A DNA stretch of 64,000 nt. Source: Vicinamibacterales bacterium (lineage in GTDB: Bacteria; Acidobacteriota; Vicinamibacteria; Vicinamibacterales; UBA8438). The stretch is taken from NCBI GenBank assembly GCA_029940535.1, contig JAPYUM010000008.1, positions 1-64,000 on the forward strand. The letters run 5' to 3'. A program made the position numbers and the translations under genes. This document shows, piece after piece, positions 11,061 to 19,488 of the stretch; the first letter of the stretch is position 1, and each line of letters begins with the position of its first letter. A model generated the notes under the pieces. The model did no database searches and was not told the origin of the DNA. It saw nothing but the letters and a program-made list of their open reading frames with translations.

Positions 11061-12782
11061 CTACACCAACAACGCGGTCAGCCAGAGCGCCAGGACCACC
11101 CACAACACGGTCACCCCGATCGGGAGCCGATACCGGTTCTCATCGTAGGCCGGCGGACCGGCACCGTCTGGCCCCGCCGCGGGGAGTTGTCCCACGTGCG
11201 CCAGTGGATTGGCGGCGTAGGCCGTGGCCAACCGCACGGCGGATCGCGAGGCAGTTTGGGCCAGCCGACCGGTCCGGGCCGCGGTCTCGGCCGCGGCGCG
11301 CAACAGGGTTGGCATGGAACGCCGATACAACCAATCCGTGTCGAGGCTCTCGGTCGCCTCACCACGGAGCTTGCCAAGCAACCACCAGAACGCGAGCGCC
11401 GTGCCACCCAACAACTGTAGGGACCCCGCGACATGGTCGAGGGTATAGGGATGGTAGTCGATCGGTGTCGCCAACCTGGCGTACAGCCAGCCAGGGGCCA
11501 CGCCCAGGCCGATGCAACACGCCGCCGCCACTCCCATGGCCACAATCATGTTGCGTGGCAGTGGACCGACTGAGAGCCCCCGGTCGGGCCCGAAGAACAT
11601 GAAGTAGGGCAACTTCAATCCCGTGTGCAGAAATGTCCCGATGCTGGCCAACGTCAGCAGCAGTTCCGCCAGGCCGCGACCGTCGTCTCCGGCGGCGGTG
11701 ATGATGATGGACTTGCTGATGAACCCGTTGAACAACGGCACGCCGGAGATCGAGAACGCACCGACCATGTACAGCAGCACGACCCACGGCATCTGTCTGG
11801 CAATGCCGCCGAGTTCCGTCAGCTTCCGCCGGCCAGTGACCTCGATGACAGACCCGGCCCCCATCAGGAGGAGCGCCTTGTACAGGATGTGGCAGAAGGC
11901 ATGCGCCGACGCGCCGGCCAGCGCGAGCGGCGTCCCGATACCAACGGCCGTGACCATGTAGCCCACCTGGCTGATGATGTGGTAGCCGAGCAGACGACGA
12001 ATGTCGTTCTCGAGCACCGCGTAGACGACCCCGTACAGTGCCATGATGATGCCGGCCCAGATGAGCAGGTCGTTGCCCGCGAACACCCGGATCAGTACGT
12101 AGACCGCGGTTTTGGTCGTGAACGCGCTCAGAAAAACCATGCCGGGAATCGAGGCTTCGGGATAGGCGTCAGCCAGCCAGGCGTGAAACGGCGGGATGGC
12201 CGCATTGATGGCGACGGCGAGCAGAATGAGCGTGTAGGCCCAGCCACCGGGCGCCCCGAACGGGCCAAACACCAGCGACCCGCCACCGGCCAGATGGGCC
12301 GCCAATCCGACGAGAAAAAGCGCCCCACCGACGAGGTGCACGAAGAGATAGCGGAACCCAGCGGCGCCGGCTCGTGGGGTCGACCCGGACCACACCACGA
12401 ACACCGACGCCCACGCCATCAGCTCCCACCAGGCGAACGCACTGATCCAGTCGCCGGCGTACACGACGCCCAGCGCTCCGCCGGCGTAGACCAAGATCGC
12501 GGCGTGCTCCCCCCGGTGCGTGGCGTGCCAGGAGTACACCGCGCCAATCGCCGCGATCAACGTGAACACCAGCCCAACGAGATGACTCAACGCATCGACG
12601 CGGAGGAGTTGGAGCGACCCCTCACCGACGGCGTAGCTCCAGTGCGCACCATGAGACAGCGTGGCGGCCGCGACGAGCGCGCCGACGGCGCCCAGCACCA
12701 TCACGGCCGAACGGGTGGCGCGTGGTCCCAGCGCCACAGCGCCAGCGGTCACGAACAGGACCATCGCCGGATGGATGGTCAT
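11061..12782 (-). CDS. Mrp/complex I-like proton antiporter subunit (NuoL/MrpD-like), third copy in operon
   Basis: Polytopic protein; FAWWELMAWASVFVVWSG, AINAAIPPFHAWLADAYPEASIPGMVFLSAFTTKTAVYVLIRVF, LLGYHIISQVGYMV. Start set at ATG 12782 (MTIHPAMVLF). Confidence 0.88.
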   Translation of the reverse strand: MTIHPAMVLFVTAGAVALGPRATRSAVMVLGAVGALVAAATLSHGAHWSYAVGEGSLQLLRVDALSHLVGLVFTLIAAIGAVYSWHATHRGEHAAILVYAGGALGVVYAGDWISAFAWWELMAWASVFVVWSGSTPRAGAAGFRYLFVHLVGGALFLVGLAAHLAGGGSLVFGPFGAPGGWAYTLILLAVAINAAIPPFHAWLADAYPEASIPGMVFLSAFTTKTAVYVLIRVFAGNDLLIWAGIIMALYGVVYAVLENDIRRLLGYHIISQVGYMVTAVGIGTPLALAGASAHAFCHILYKALLLMGAGSVIEVTGRRKLTELGGIARQMPWVVLLYMVGAFSISGVPLFNGFISKSIIITAAGDDGRGLAELLLTLASIGTFLHTGLKLPYFMFFGPDRGLSVGPLPRNMIVAMGVAAACCIGLGVAPGWLYARLATPIDYHPYTLDHVAGSLQLLGGTALAFWWLLGKLRGEATESLDTDWLYRRSMPTLLRAAAETAARTGRLAQTASRSAVRLATAYAANPLAHVGQLPAAGPDGAGPPAYDENRYRLPIGVTVLWVVLALWLTALLV

Positions 12783-13012
12783 TCCGTCGAGTCCTTCTCG
12801 GCATCGTCGTAGAAACGCTCGGGCCGCTGCAGACCGGCCTTGCCGAACGCCTTCGAGACCACGACGATGACGGCGCAGCCCACGAACCCGAACACCAGGT
12901 CGAATCCTGGCGCGTGGTGCCACCACATCTCGCCATGCGGATGGGCCAGCAGGTCCAGCGACACCGTCGCCGCCGCGATCACCGCGACCGCCGCGCCACG
13001 CCCCTTATTCAT
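12779..13012 (-). CDS. Small (about 77 aa) membrane protein embedded in the Mrp operon
   Basis: MNKGRGAAVAVIAAATVSLDLLAHPHGEMWWHHAPGFDLVFGFVGCAVIVVVSKAFGKAGLQRPERFYDDAEKDSTE; overlaps both neighbours by a few bases (translational coupling). Confidence 0.75.
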   Translation of the reverse strand: MNKGRGAAVAVIAAATVSLDLLAHPHGEMWWHHAPGFDLVFGFVGCAVIVVVSKAFGKAGLQRPERFYDDAEKDSTE

Positions 13013-14505
13013 GGCGACCCTCCAATCCCGGCGCCGACCACGCTCTGGGCGGCACTCCACGCCAAGCGGTAGAATCCGACCCCGATATCGGGCCTGACCC
13101 CCAGCAGCACGGCAGCAACCGCCGTAGCGGCCAGTGGGACGGTCATCGCCGGCCGTTCAGGCGACACGGTCCCATGCGGCGGGCGGAAGAACGCGGCGTA
13201 CACGATCGGGAAGAAGTAACTCACGTTGATCAGACCGCTGGTCACGAGCACGGCGACCCAGACCCACTGTCCTGTCGACAGTGCCCCAAGTCCGATATTC
13301 CACTTGCTGATGAACCCGGGCAGCAACGGCATCCCGGCCATCCCCGCCGCGGCGAAGGCGAACGCGGTCATCGTGATCGGCATCTGGCGCCCGATGCCGG
13401 CCAGCTGGGAGACATCGTCGCGATGGGAGGCCGTGTGAATTGCGCCGGCACAAAAGAACAGTGTGATCTTCATGAACCCGTGCGCCGCGATATGGAACAT
13501 GGCACCGGCGAGAGCCGTCACCGAACCGACCGCGGCGCCGAGCACGATATATGACAACTGGCTGATCGTGGAGTAGGCAAGCCGACGCTTCAGATGCGTC
13601 TCGCGAAAGGCGCGCAGCGACCCAAACAAGATCGTCGCGGCGGCCAGCGTGGCCAGTACCGTGTCGGCCCCGATGTCCCGCAACAGGTCGAGACCGAAGA
13701 CATAGCCGACAACGCGCAAGATGCCGAACGCCCCGGCCTTGACGACCGCCACGGCGTGCAACAACGCGCTGACCGGGGTCGGCGCAACCATCGCGACGGG
13801 GAGCCATCCGTGCAGCGGCATGATGGCGACCTTGACCCCGACGCCGAGCACGAACAGACCGAACAGCCCCCAGACCGTCGTGCTGGGCAACCCGGCCGGC
13901 AGCATCCCACCGGGACGGAACTCACCGTCGGGCGCCAGCGAATACACCCAGACGATCGCCAGTAACAACGCCTGGCCGGCGGTCAAGGTGTACACCAGAT
14001 ACTTACGCGCGCCCGCGCGCGACTCGGCGGTGCGATTGTGTGCCACGAGCGGGTAGGTCGCGAGCGTCAAGACCTCGTAGAACAGGAAGAAGGTCAGCAA
14101 GTTGGCGGCGAAGGCCAGGCCGATGGTGGCGGAGACGCAGAGGGCGAAATTTGCAAAATATCCGGTCTGATGCGGATACCGACCGGCCCGCATGTAGCCA
14201 ACCGAATAGACCGAGGTCACCAGCCACAACGTCGAGGCGACCAGCGCAAACAGCAGACCAAGGGGGTCGGCCCGCAGGTGGAGGGTCACCCCCGGGATGA
14301 GGGTCAGCCGGGTCGACTCGATCACGCCGCCGTCCAGCACGGTCGGCACCATCGACAGCACGAGCCCGAGCTTGATGATGCCCGCACCGAACGTACAGCT
14401 TTCCCGTAGAATCGCCCACCGGCCGACCCCGCGGATCAGGGCGGCGGCGACCAGCGACACGAGCACCGCGGCGAGTGGACGGTCAGCACCCAGCAGATCA
14501 AACAT
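13009..14505 (-). CDS. Mrp/complex I-like proton antiporter subunit, second copy
   Basis: LALATYPLVAHN, GVKVAIMPLHGWLPVAMVAPTPVSALLHAVAVVKAGAFGILRV, RRLAYSTISQLSYIVLG; start set at ATG 14505. Confidence 0.88.
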   Translation of the reverse strand: MFDLLGADRPLAAVLVSLVAAALIRGVGRWAILRESCTFGAGIIKLGLVLSMVPTVLDGGVIESTRLTLIPGVTLHLRADPLGLLFALVASTLWLVTSVYSVGYMRAGRYPHQTGYFANFALCVSATIGLAFAANLLTFFLFYEVLTLATYPLVAHNRTAESRAGARKYLVYTLTAGQALLLAIVWVYSLAPDGEFRPGGMLPAGLPSTTVWGLFGLFVLGVGVKVAIMPLHGWLPVAMVAPTPVSALLHAVAVVKAGAFGILRVVGYVFGLDLLRDIGADTVLATLAAATILFGSLRAFRETHLKRRLAYSTISQLSYIVLGAAVGSVTALAGAMFHIAAHGFMKITLFFCAGAIHTASHRDDVSQLAGIGRQMPITMTAFAFAAAGMAGMPLLPGFISKWNIGLGALSTGQWVWVAVLVTSGLINVSYFFPIVYAAFFRPPHGTVSPERPAMTVPLAATAVAAVLLGVRPDIGVGFYRLAWSAAQSVVGAGIGGSP

Positions 14506-15980
14506 CAGAACTCGGGCAGCGCAGGCTGGATGACCGAGGTGACCAACGCGCCATTGAAGAGGCCGATGAGCAAGACGGCCGCCCCCAGCGTCAGGACAGG
14601 CACCACCACCCGCCACGACAGCGGAGGCATCCCGGACGCCTGACCCGGGTCGGGCGGCGACGGGCTCTCGGTGAAGTAGACCTGCTCGAGCACGCGGAAA
14701 AAGTAGACGGCGCTCAGCAGGGAGCTCACCATGAGCACGGCCGCGAACACCCAGACGTCGGCGTCAAGGGCGCCACTTAGCAGATACCACTTGCTGAAAA
14801 AACCAGCGGTGGGCGGCATCCCAACCAGGGACAGGGCGGCCACGGTGAAGGCCGCCATGGTGAGTGGCGCCCGGCGGGCCGCGCCAGCGAATCCGGCGAT
14901 CTCGGCTTGCACCGTCTGGCGAGGCATGCTCCCTATGGCGCCGAACAAGCACCCCTTGGCGACGGCGTGGCCGACCACGTGCAGCAGCGCACCGGTGAGC
15001 GCGGCGGCGTTGCCAATGGAGAGCCCCAGCACGACATACCCCATCTGTCCGATGCTCGAGTAGGCCAACATCCGTCGGACATCGGTTTGCGCCAGCGCGA
15101 GGATCGAGCCGGCCAGCACGCCGGCTACCGCCACCCAACTGAGGACGGCACGGGCGGTGTCGACCGCGTCTCCGGCCGGCAGCACGAAGAACAGCACCCG
15201 GATGAGTGCATAGGCGCTGACCTTCGACATGACGGCCGCGATGAACATCGTCACCGGCGGAGGGGCGTAGGTATAGGCGTCAGGCATCCACCCGTGTAAC
15301 GGGAACACCGCCATCTTGACGGCCAGTCCCACCACGATCAGCACGACCCCGACGGTCATCGCACTGCCCGGTGGCACCGTGGCGAGCCGGATGGCGAGAT
15401 CGGCCATGTTCAAGGTTCCGGTCAGGGCGTAGAGATACCCGAGCCCCAACAGGTAGAAGGTCGCCGCAATCGTGCCGACGAGCAAGTAGCGAAAGGTGGC
15501 CACGACCGCGCGTTCACCGCCGGAGGCGAGGAGCGCATACGCCGCCAGGGATGAAATTTCGAGAAACACGTACAGGTTGAACAGATCACCGGTCAGCGTG
15601 ATGCCCAACAGGCCGCTCGTCAGCAGCAGGAACAGACTGTCGAACGCCGCACCGCGCAGCGCCGTATAGACCCGAAGGTGCGGGCCGGCGTAGATGGCGA
15701 CCAGCGCCGCCAGCAGGGCCACCACGACCGCCATCCCGCCGCCGAGCGGGTCAACGACATACTCGATGCCCCACGGCGGCGCCCATCCTCCGAGGTGATA
15801 GTGCCAGTCGTCACCGTCCAGCACCATTCGAAGGGCCGCCAGGGCGCACGCCAGCGACGAGAGGGTCGCCACCACCGTGAGCGCGCGCGACGCGCGCAGC
15901 GACACCCGGGCCACAAGCGGCACCACGAGCGCGCCGACCAGCGGGCAGAGCACGATGAGAATGGGCAGGTGTTCGCTCAC
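14505..15980 (-). CDS. mrpD: Na+/H+ antiporter subunit D-like
   Basis: NLYVFLEISSLAAYALLA, KMAVFPLHGWMPDAYTYAPPPVTMFIAAVMSKVSAYALIRV, RRMLAYSSIGQMGYVVLG. Confidence 0.88.
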   Translation of the reverse strand: MSEHLPILIVLCPLVGALVVPLVARVSLRASRALTVVATLSSLACALAALRMVLDGDDWHYHLGGWAPPWGIEYVVDPLGGGMAVVVALLAALVAIYAGPHLRVYTALRGAAFDSLFLLLTSGLLGITLTGDLFNLYVFLEISSLAAYALLASGGERAVVATFRYLLVGTIAATFYLLGLGYLYALTGTLNMADLAIRLATVPPGSAMTVGVVLIVVGLAVKMAVFPLHGWMPDAYTYAPPPVTMFIAAVMSKVSAYALIRVLFFVLPAGDAVDTARAVLSWVAVAGVLAGSILALAQTDVRRMLAYSSIGQMGYVVLGLSIGNAAALTGALLHVVGHAVAKGCLFGAIGSMPRQTVQAEIAGFAGAARRAPLTMAAFTVAALSLVGMPPTAGFFSKWYLLSGALDADVWVFAAVLMVSSLLSAVYFFRVLEQVYFTESPSPPDPGQASGMPPLSWRVVVPVLTLGAAVLLIGLFNGALVTSVIQPALPEF

Positions 15981-16345
15981 TCGCGCAGCCGGTCGAGGAG
16001 CTCGGACTCGTCGAGCGTGTTGAAGCGACGATGGATACGGACCAAGAGGGCCAGCGCGACACCGGTCGTACTCACGCTGACGACGATCGCGGTCAACATG
16101 AGCGCGTGCGGCAACGGATTCGCGTAGGCTGCAGCGACTTCATGCGCGCCTTCGATTTCAATCGGCGGGGTCCCACCGGTGCGGACCGCGAGCGAGATAA
16201 AGAAAACGATGACCGCCACCTGCATCACGTTCATGGCCATTAGCTTGCGGGCGAAGTTCGTCTTCACCAGCATGCCGTACAGGCCGATCAGCAGCAGCAC
16301 CGCCGCCAGTGCGTATTGCGATTGTCCCGCGCCGAACTGACTCAT
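15977..16345 (-). CDS. mrpC: Na+/H+ antiporter subunit C (NuoK-like)
   Basis: MSQFGAGQSQYALAAVLLLIGLYGMLVKTNFARKLMAMNVMQVAVIVFFISLA...; start at ATG 16345. Confidence 0.9.
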   Translation of the reverse strand: MSQFGAGQSQYALAAVLLLIGLYGMLVKTNFARKLMAMNVMQVAVIVFFISLAVRTGGTPPIEIEGAHEVAAAYANPLPHALMLTAIVVSVSTTGVALALLVRIHRRFNTLDESELLDRLRE

Positions 16346-16424
16346 GGTCGTGGCGTCCTCTCCAGAATCAGACGATGACGTCGCCAAGTACTGCCGGCAG
16401 TACTTGGGATTCTGGTCAGTGCCC

Positions 16425-16862
16425 TTAGACGGTGCCGTCGTCCCACGGCGCAAGCACGTCGAAAATCAGGACCAGCACCCCGGTGACCCCGATCATGACA
16501 CCGGTCTCAATCCCAAGGGTGCCAAGGACGCGGATCTGCACGGGGTCCATCGGCAACGGTAGCTCCCCGTAGTCGAGAAAGTTGCCGCCCGACAGCACAC
16601 TGACGATACCGATACCACCGTAGAGGAGCGGTCCCGCGCACGCGAATGTCAACGCGCCTCGTGAAGTCAAGCCGGGCGGGCTGGCCTCACCACGCACCAG
16701 CCGTAACATGATGATCGAGGCCGCCAGAATGACCCCCGCCTGAAACCCGCCACCGGGACTGTCATGCCCGTGAACCAACACGTAGGCGGCGAACAGCCAC
16801 ATGAACGGGGCCAGTAGTCTGGCTGACGCATCGAGTACCGGGCTTCCGAATTTGGACCTCAC
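16425..16862 (-). CDS. mrpB: Na+/H+ antiporter subunit B (MnhB domain)
   Basis: MWLFAAYVLVHGHDSPGGGFQAGVILAASIIMLRLVRG is the MnhB signature. Confidence 0.9.
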   Translation of the reverse strand: MRSKFGSPVLDASARLLAPFMWLFAAYVLVHGHDSPGGGFQAGVILAASIIMLRLVRGEASPPGLTSRGALTFACAGPLLYGGIGIVSVLSGGNFLDYGELPLPMDPVQIRVLGTLGIETGVMIGVTGVLVLIFDVLAPWDDGTV

Positions 16863-17164
16863 GCGGCGTCCTCGTCCCGAGGTGCTGGCGGCTCGTCCCG
16901 TGTGCCGAGGATGAGCAAGCAGGCGATACCGGCGGTGAAAATCACGGTCAACTCGCCGAACGTATCGTAGCCCCGATAGTCGGCGAGGACCGCGGTCACG
17001 AAATTCGCGGCGCCGGTCTCCTCATGCGCATGCTCGAGGTAGTAGGGCGCGACATGTGTAAACGCGGGAGAGTCGCCGTCACCGACCGCAGGCAACTCGG
17101 CCGCCGCCTGCAGCAGGACGACGAAAGCCGGGACGAGAAGCAATCCGGTCAGCCGGCCGATCAT
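16859..17164 (-). CDS. MrpA C-terminal-like / MbhE-like subunit
   Basis: MIGRLTGLLLVPAFVVLLQAAAELPAVGD...NFVTAVLADYRGYDTFGELTVIFTAGIACLLILG; RGYDTFGE is characteristic; ORF-track start is too long. Confidence 0.82.
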   Translation of the reverse strand: MIGRLTGLLLVPAFVVLLQAAAELPAVGDGDSPAFTHVAPYYLEHAHEETGAANFVTAVLADYRGYDTFGELTVIFTAGIACLLILGTRDEPPAPRDEDAA

Positions 17165-17403
17165 GTCGACCTCCCGGTCGTCCGCTTGATGGCGCAAACA
17201 AAGAACACGGTGGTGATCACCGCCCCCACGGCCGCCTCCGTAAAGGCGACGTCCAGCGCGTCCTGCACGACGAAGAACGCGGCGGAGAAGAAGCTGAAGG
17301 CTCCGAAAATCGTGACCGCGGACAGCAGTTCCTTCACGCTGAGCGCGGCCACCGCGCAGACCACCATCAGCGACAGAAACAGCGGCGCCAGAATCTCGGT
17401 CAT
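17161..17403 (-). CDS. DUF4040 / MbhD-like subunit (MrpA internal segment as stand-alone protein)
   Basis: MTEILAPLFLSLMVVCAVAALSVKELLSAVTIFGAFSFFSAAFFVVQDALDVAFTEAAVGAVITTVFFVCAIKRT. Confidence 0.82.
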   Translation of the reverse strand: MTEILAPLFLSLMVVCAVAALSVKELLSAVTIFGAFSFFSAAFFVVQDALDVAFTEAAVGAVITTVFFVCAIKRTTGRST

Positions 17404-17705
17404 GCCCCTGGGTCCTCCGTCGTCCGCGCGCGCAGGCCGGAGCGGACCGCCGCCCGTCCGAGCGCATGGGTCGCCGTTGGGTTGGCCAGCGAGACGAATA
17501 CGACGACAAGCAGCAGCTTTAGACTCGTCAAGGACAGCCCCTCGAGTACGGCCACCCCCCCCAGCATGAGGGCGACGCCGAGGGTATCGCACTTGCCCAT
17601 CGCATGGAGCCGACAATAGAAATCGGGCAGACGGAGAATGCCGATGACCCCGGCCAGGACGAACCCGAACCCAACCACCAGCATCAGCCCGGCGACCACG
17701 GTCAT
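17400..17705 (-). CDS. mrpG: Na+/H+ antiporter subunit G
   Basis: GFGFVLAGVIGILRLPDFYCRLHAMGKCDTLGVALMLGGV is the MnhG signature. Confidence 0.9.
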   Translation of the reverse strand: MTVVAGLMLVVGFGFVLAGVIGILRLPDFYCRLHAMGKCDTLGVALMLGGVAVLEGLSLTSLKLLLVVVFVSLANPTATHALGRAAVRSGLRARTTEDPGA

Positions 17706-17971
17706 TCGGCGCTCCCGGAGATCTCGAAGTACTTGGCCAGCGCCAGGGTGCCGACAAAGCTGATGAGTCCGTAGGACAGCGCGATATCGACAAAGAGGTC
17801 GACACGCTCGTTCCAGGCGCCCAACACCACGAGCAGCACGATGGTCTTGCTGCCGATCAGACCGAGACCGGTAAGTCGGTCAAACACGGACGGGCCGGTG
17901 ATCACGCGATACAACGACAGCAACATCACCAGGGCCAAGGCGACCGCGGTCCCGCCGAGAAAGAGGATCAT
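17702..17971 (-). CDS. mrpF: Na+/H+ antiporter subunit F
   Basis: LYRVITGPSVFDRLTGLGLIGSKTIVLLVVLG...DIALSYGLISFVGTLALAKYFE. Confidence 0.9.
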   Translation of the reverse strand: MILFLGGTAVALALVMLLSLYRVITGPSVFDRLTGLGLIGSKTIVLLVVLGAWNERVDLFVDIALSYGLISFVGTLALAKYFEISGSAE

Positions 17972-17978
17972 GACGACG

Positions 17979-18536
17979 TTAGGCCCCCGTCGGTTCGTCC
18001 GGGCTGTGGAAGAGCAACGCGACTCGGTCGGCCATCGCGCCGTCCTGCGTGGCGCGGGCCCCCTCGTCGGTCAGCGCGTGCACGACGAAAGTGTCATCCT
18101 CGACGTCCAGCGTGACGGTCCCGGGAGTCAAGGTAATTGAATTCGCCAAGGTCAGCCGTGCGATCGTATGTGGATATCGAGCCGTGATTCGCACCATGCG
18201 CGGACTAATGGGCAGACGTGGGTGGAGCACGATGTAGGCGACCTCGAGGCTCGCCACCACAACCCGCGTGGCTAGCCAGGGTAGGTAGCGGCCAAACCGG
18301 TGCCACGGCATCTGCCGCAATGTTTGGGCACGGGCCGTCGACCCCAATGCGGGTGGCTGCGCGACCAATCGTGCCGCCAGCACCGCCACGACGAGGGCCG
18401 TCGCCGCGCCCAGACCGAGATGAAAACTATCGCGCTTGGGAGACAGGAGCAGCCAGAACCCAAAGAGCACCAAGCTGAACGGCACGGCCCCGACTAGCTG
18501 GAGCACACGGGAGCGGGTCGGCGGGGGACTCGCCAT
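17979..18536 (-). CDS. mrpE: Na+/H+ antiporter subunit E
   Basis: LPISPRMVRITARYPHTIARLTLANSITLTPGTVTLDVEDDTFVVHALTDEGA matches the MrpE C-terminal region. Confidence 0.9.
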   Translation of the reverse strand: MASPPPTRSRVLQLVGAVPFSLVLFGFWLLLSPKRDSFHLGLGAATALVVAVLAARLVAQPPALGSTARAQTLRQMPWHRFGRYLPWLATRVVVASLEVAYIVLHPRLPISPRMVRITARYPHTIARLTLANSITLTPGTVTLDVEDDTFVVHALTDEGARATQDGAMADRVALLFHSPDEPTGA

Positions 18537-18644
18537 CTCGGTCGCTGGGGATTCCGGTATGTGGGAGGCGGCCAGACGGGGACAGAATCGTAAGTTCTCG
18601 AGCGGTCCGGTCTGATCGAAATCAGGATCCTACGCGAAATTGAA

Positions 18645-18678
18645 AGGCCCGACCCCACGCAAGCGAAGGATCGGGCCT
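18645..18678 (-). terminator. Candidate intrinsic terminator downstream of the lipoprotein gene
   Basis: Minus strand AGGCCCGA ... TCGGGCCT followed by TTCAATTT; 8-bp perfect stem. Confidence 0.6.
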
Positions 18679-18716
18679 GAGACGGAACCCGGCGATCAGC
18701 GCGAGACCCGGACCGG

Positions 18717-19427
18717 CTAGCTGACGTTGGCGATGACCCAGCGGCCTTCGATCGGCTCGTCGCCATTCGCCAGAATCGTCCGTTGCAGTGTCACCGTCAA
18801 CTCTTGCTCGCTCGAGTTGCCGTTGAGCTCGACGGTGGCGGTCACCGAGACATCTTTGGTGACGATCTCGCCATCGAACTGGGACAGATCCTTCGGATCG
18901 CGGTCGTTGTAGATGCTCAGCGTCGCCGTATCCTCCTCAGCGGAGAGTGCCTGCCGGGCGTCGGACACCGTCTTGGAGTGCTCCATCGTCCGACTCCGCC
19001 AGTCGGTCCACGCTTCCTGCACGTCGCCGTCACGCGAGGCAACGGCTTCGTCGTCGCGCTCGGCTTCGAGGACACGGTTGATCGCCTCGAAGTTCTCGTC
19101 CTGGTAGGCGATTTTCTCCTGCGTGAACGCCTCTTCGGCGGTCTGCGCATCAGCCACGGCCTGGATCAGATCTTTGACCCGAAGTGGTCGGCTGCGCTCT
19201 TCGCTCACGCTGTTGACGGAGGGGGCTGTGACGGTCCCTTTTTCGTCGGCATTCCAGCGGAACATCGTGATGTTGACAAGCGATCCACGGTCACCAACAT
19301 TGGATGCATTGAAGTAGGTCCGAATCAGCGTCTGTTCGGGCCCGGCGCCGCCGCACGCCGACACCAATAGCGTCAGCGATACTGCAAACAGTGCGAGTCG
19401 AAACGTCGTCGTTCTAGTTCGAGACAT
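18717..19427 (-). CDS. Putative lipoprotein of unknown function
   Basis: MSRTRTTTFRLALFAVSLTLLVSACGG (lipobox LVSAC), start at ATG 19427. Confidence 0.75.
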   Translation of the reverse strand: MSRTRTTTFRLALFAVSLTLLVSACGGAGPEQTLIRTYFNASNVGDRGSLVNITMFRWNADEKGTVTAPSVNSVSEERSRPLRVKDLIQAVADAQTAEEAFTQEKIAYQDENFEAINRVLEAERDDEAVASRDGDVQEAWTDWRSRTMEHSKTVSDARQALSAEEDTATLSIYNDRDPKDLSQFDGEIVTKDVSVTATVELNGNSSEQELTVTLQRTILANGDEPIEGRWVIANVS

Positions 19428-19488
19428 CAAACAGCCTCCCCTTGCACGAGCGCGTCGGAAGCTCCCCGTCCCCGACGCTGGTGACTTC

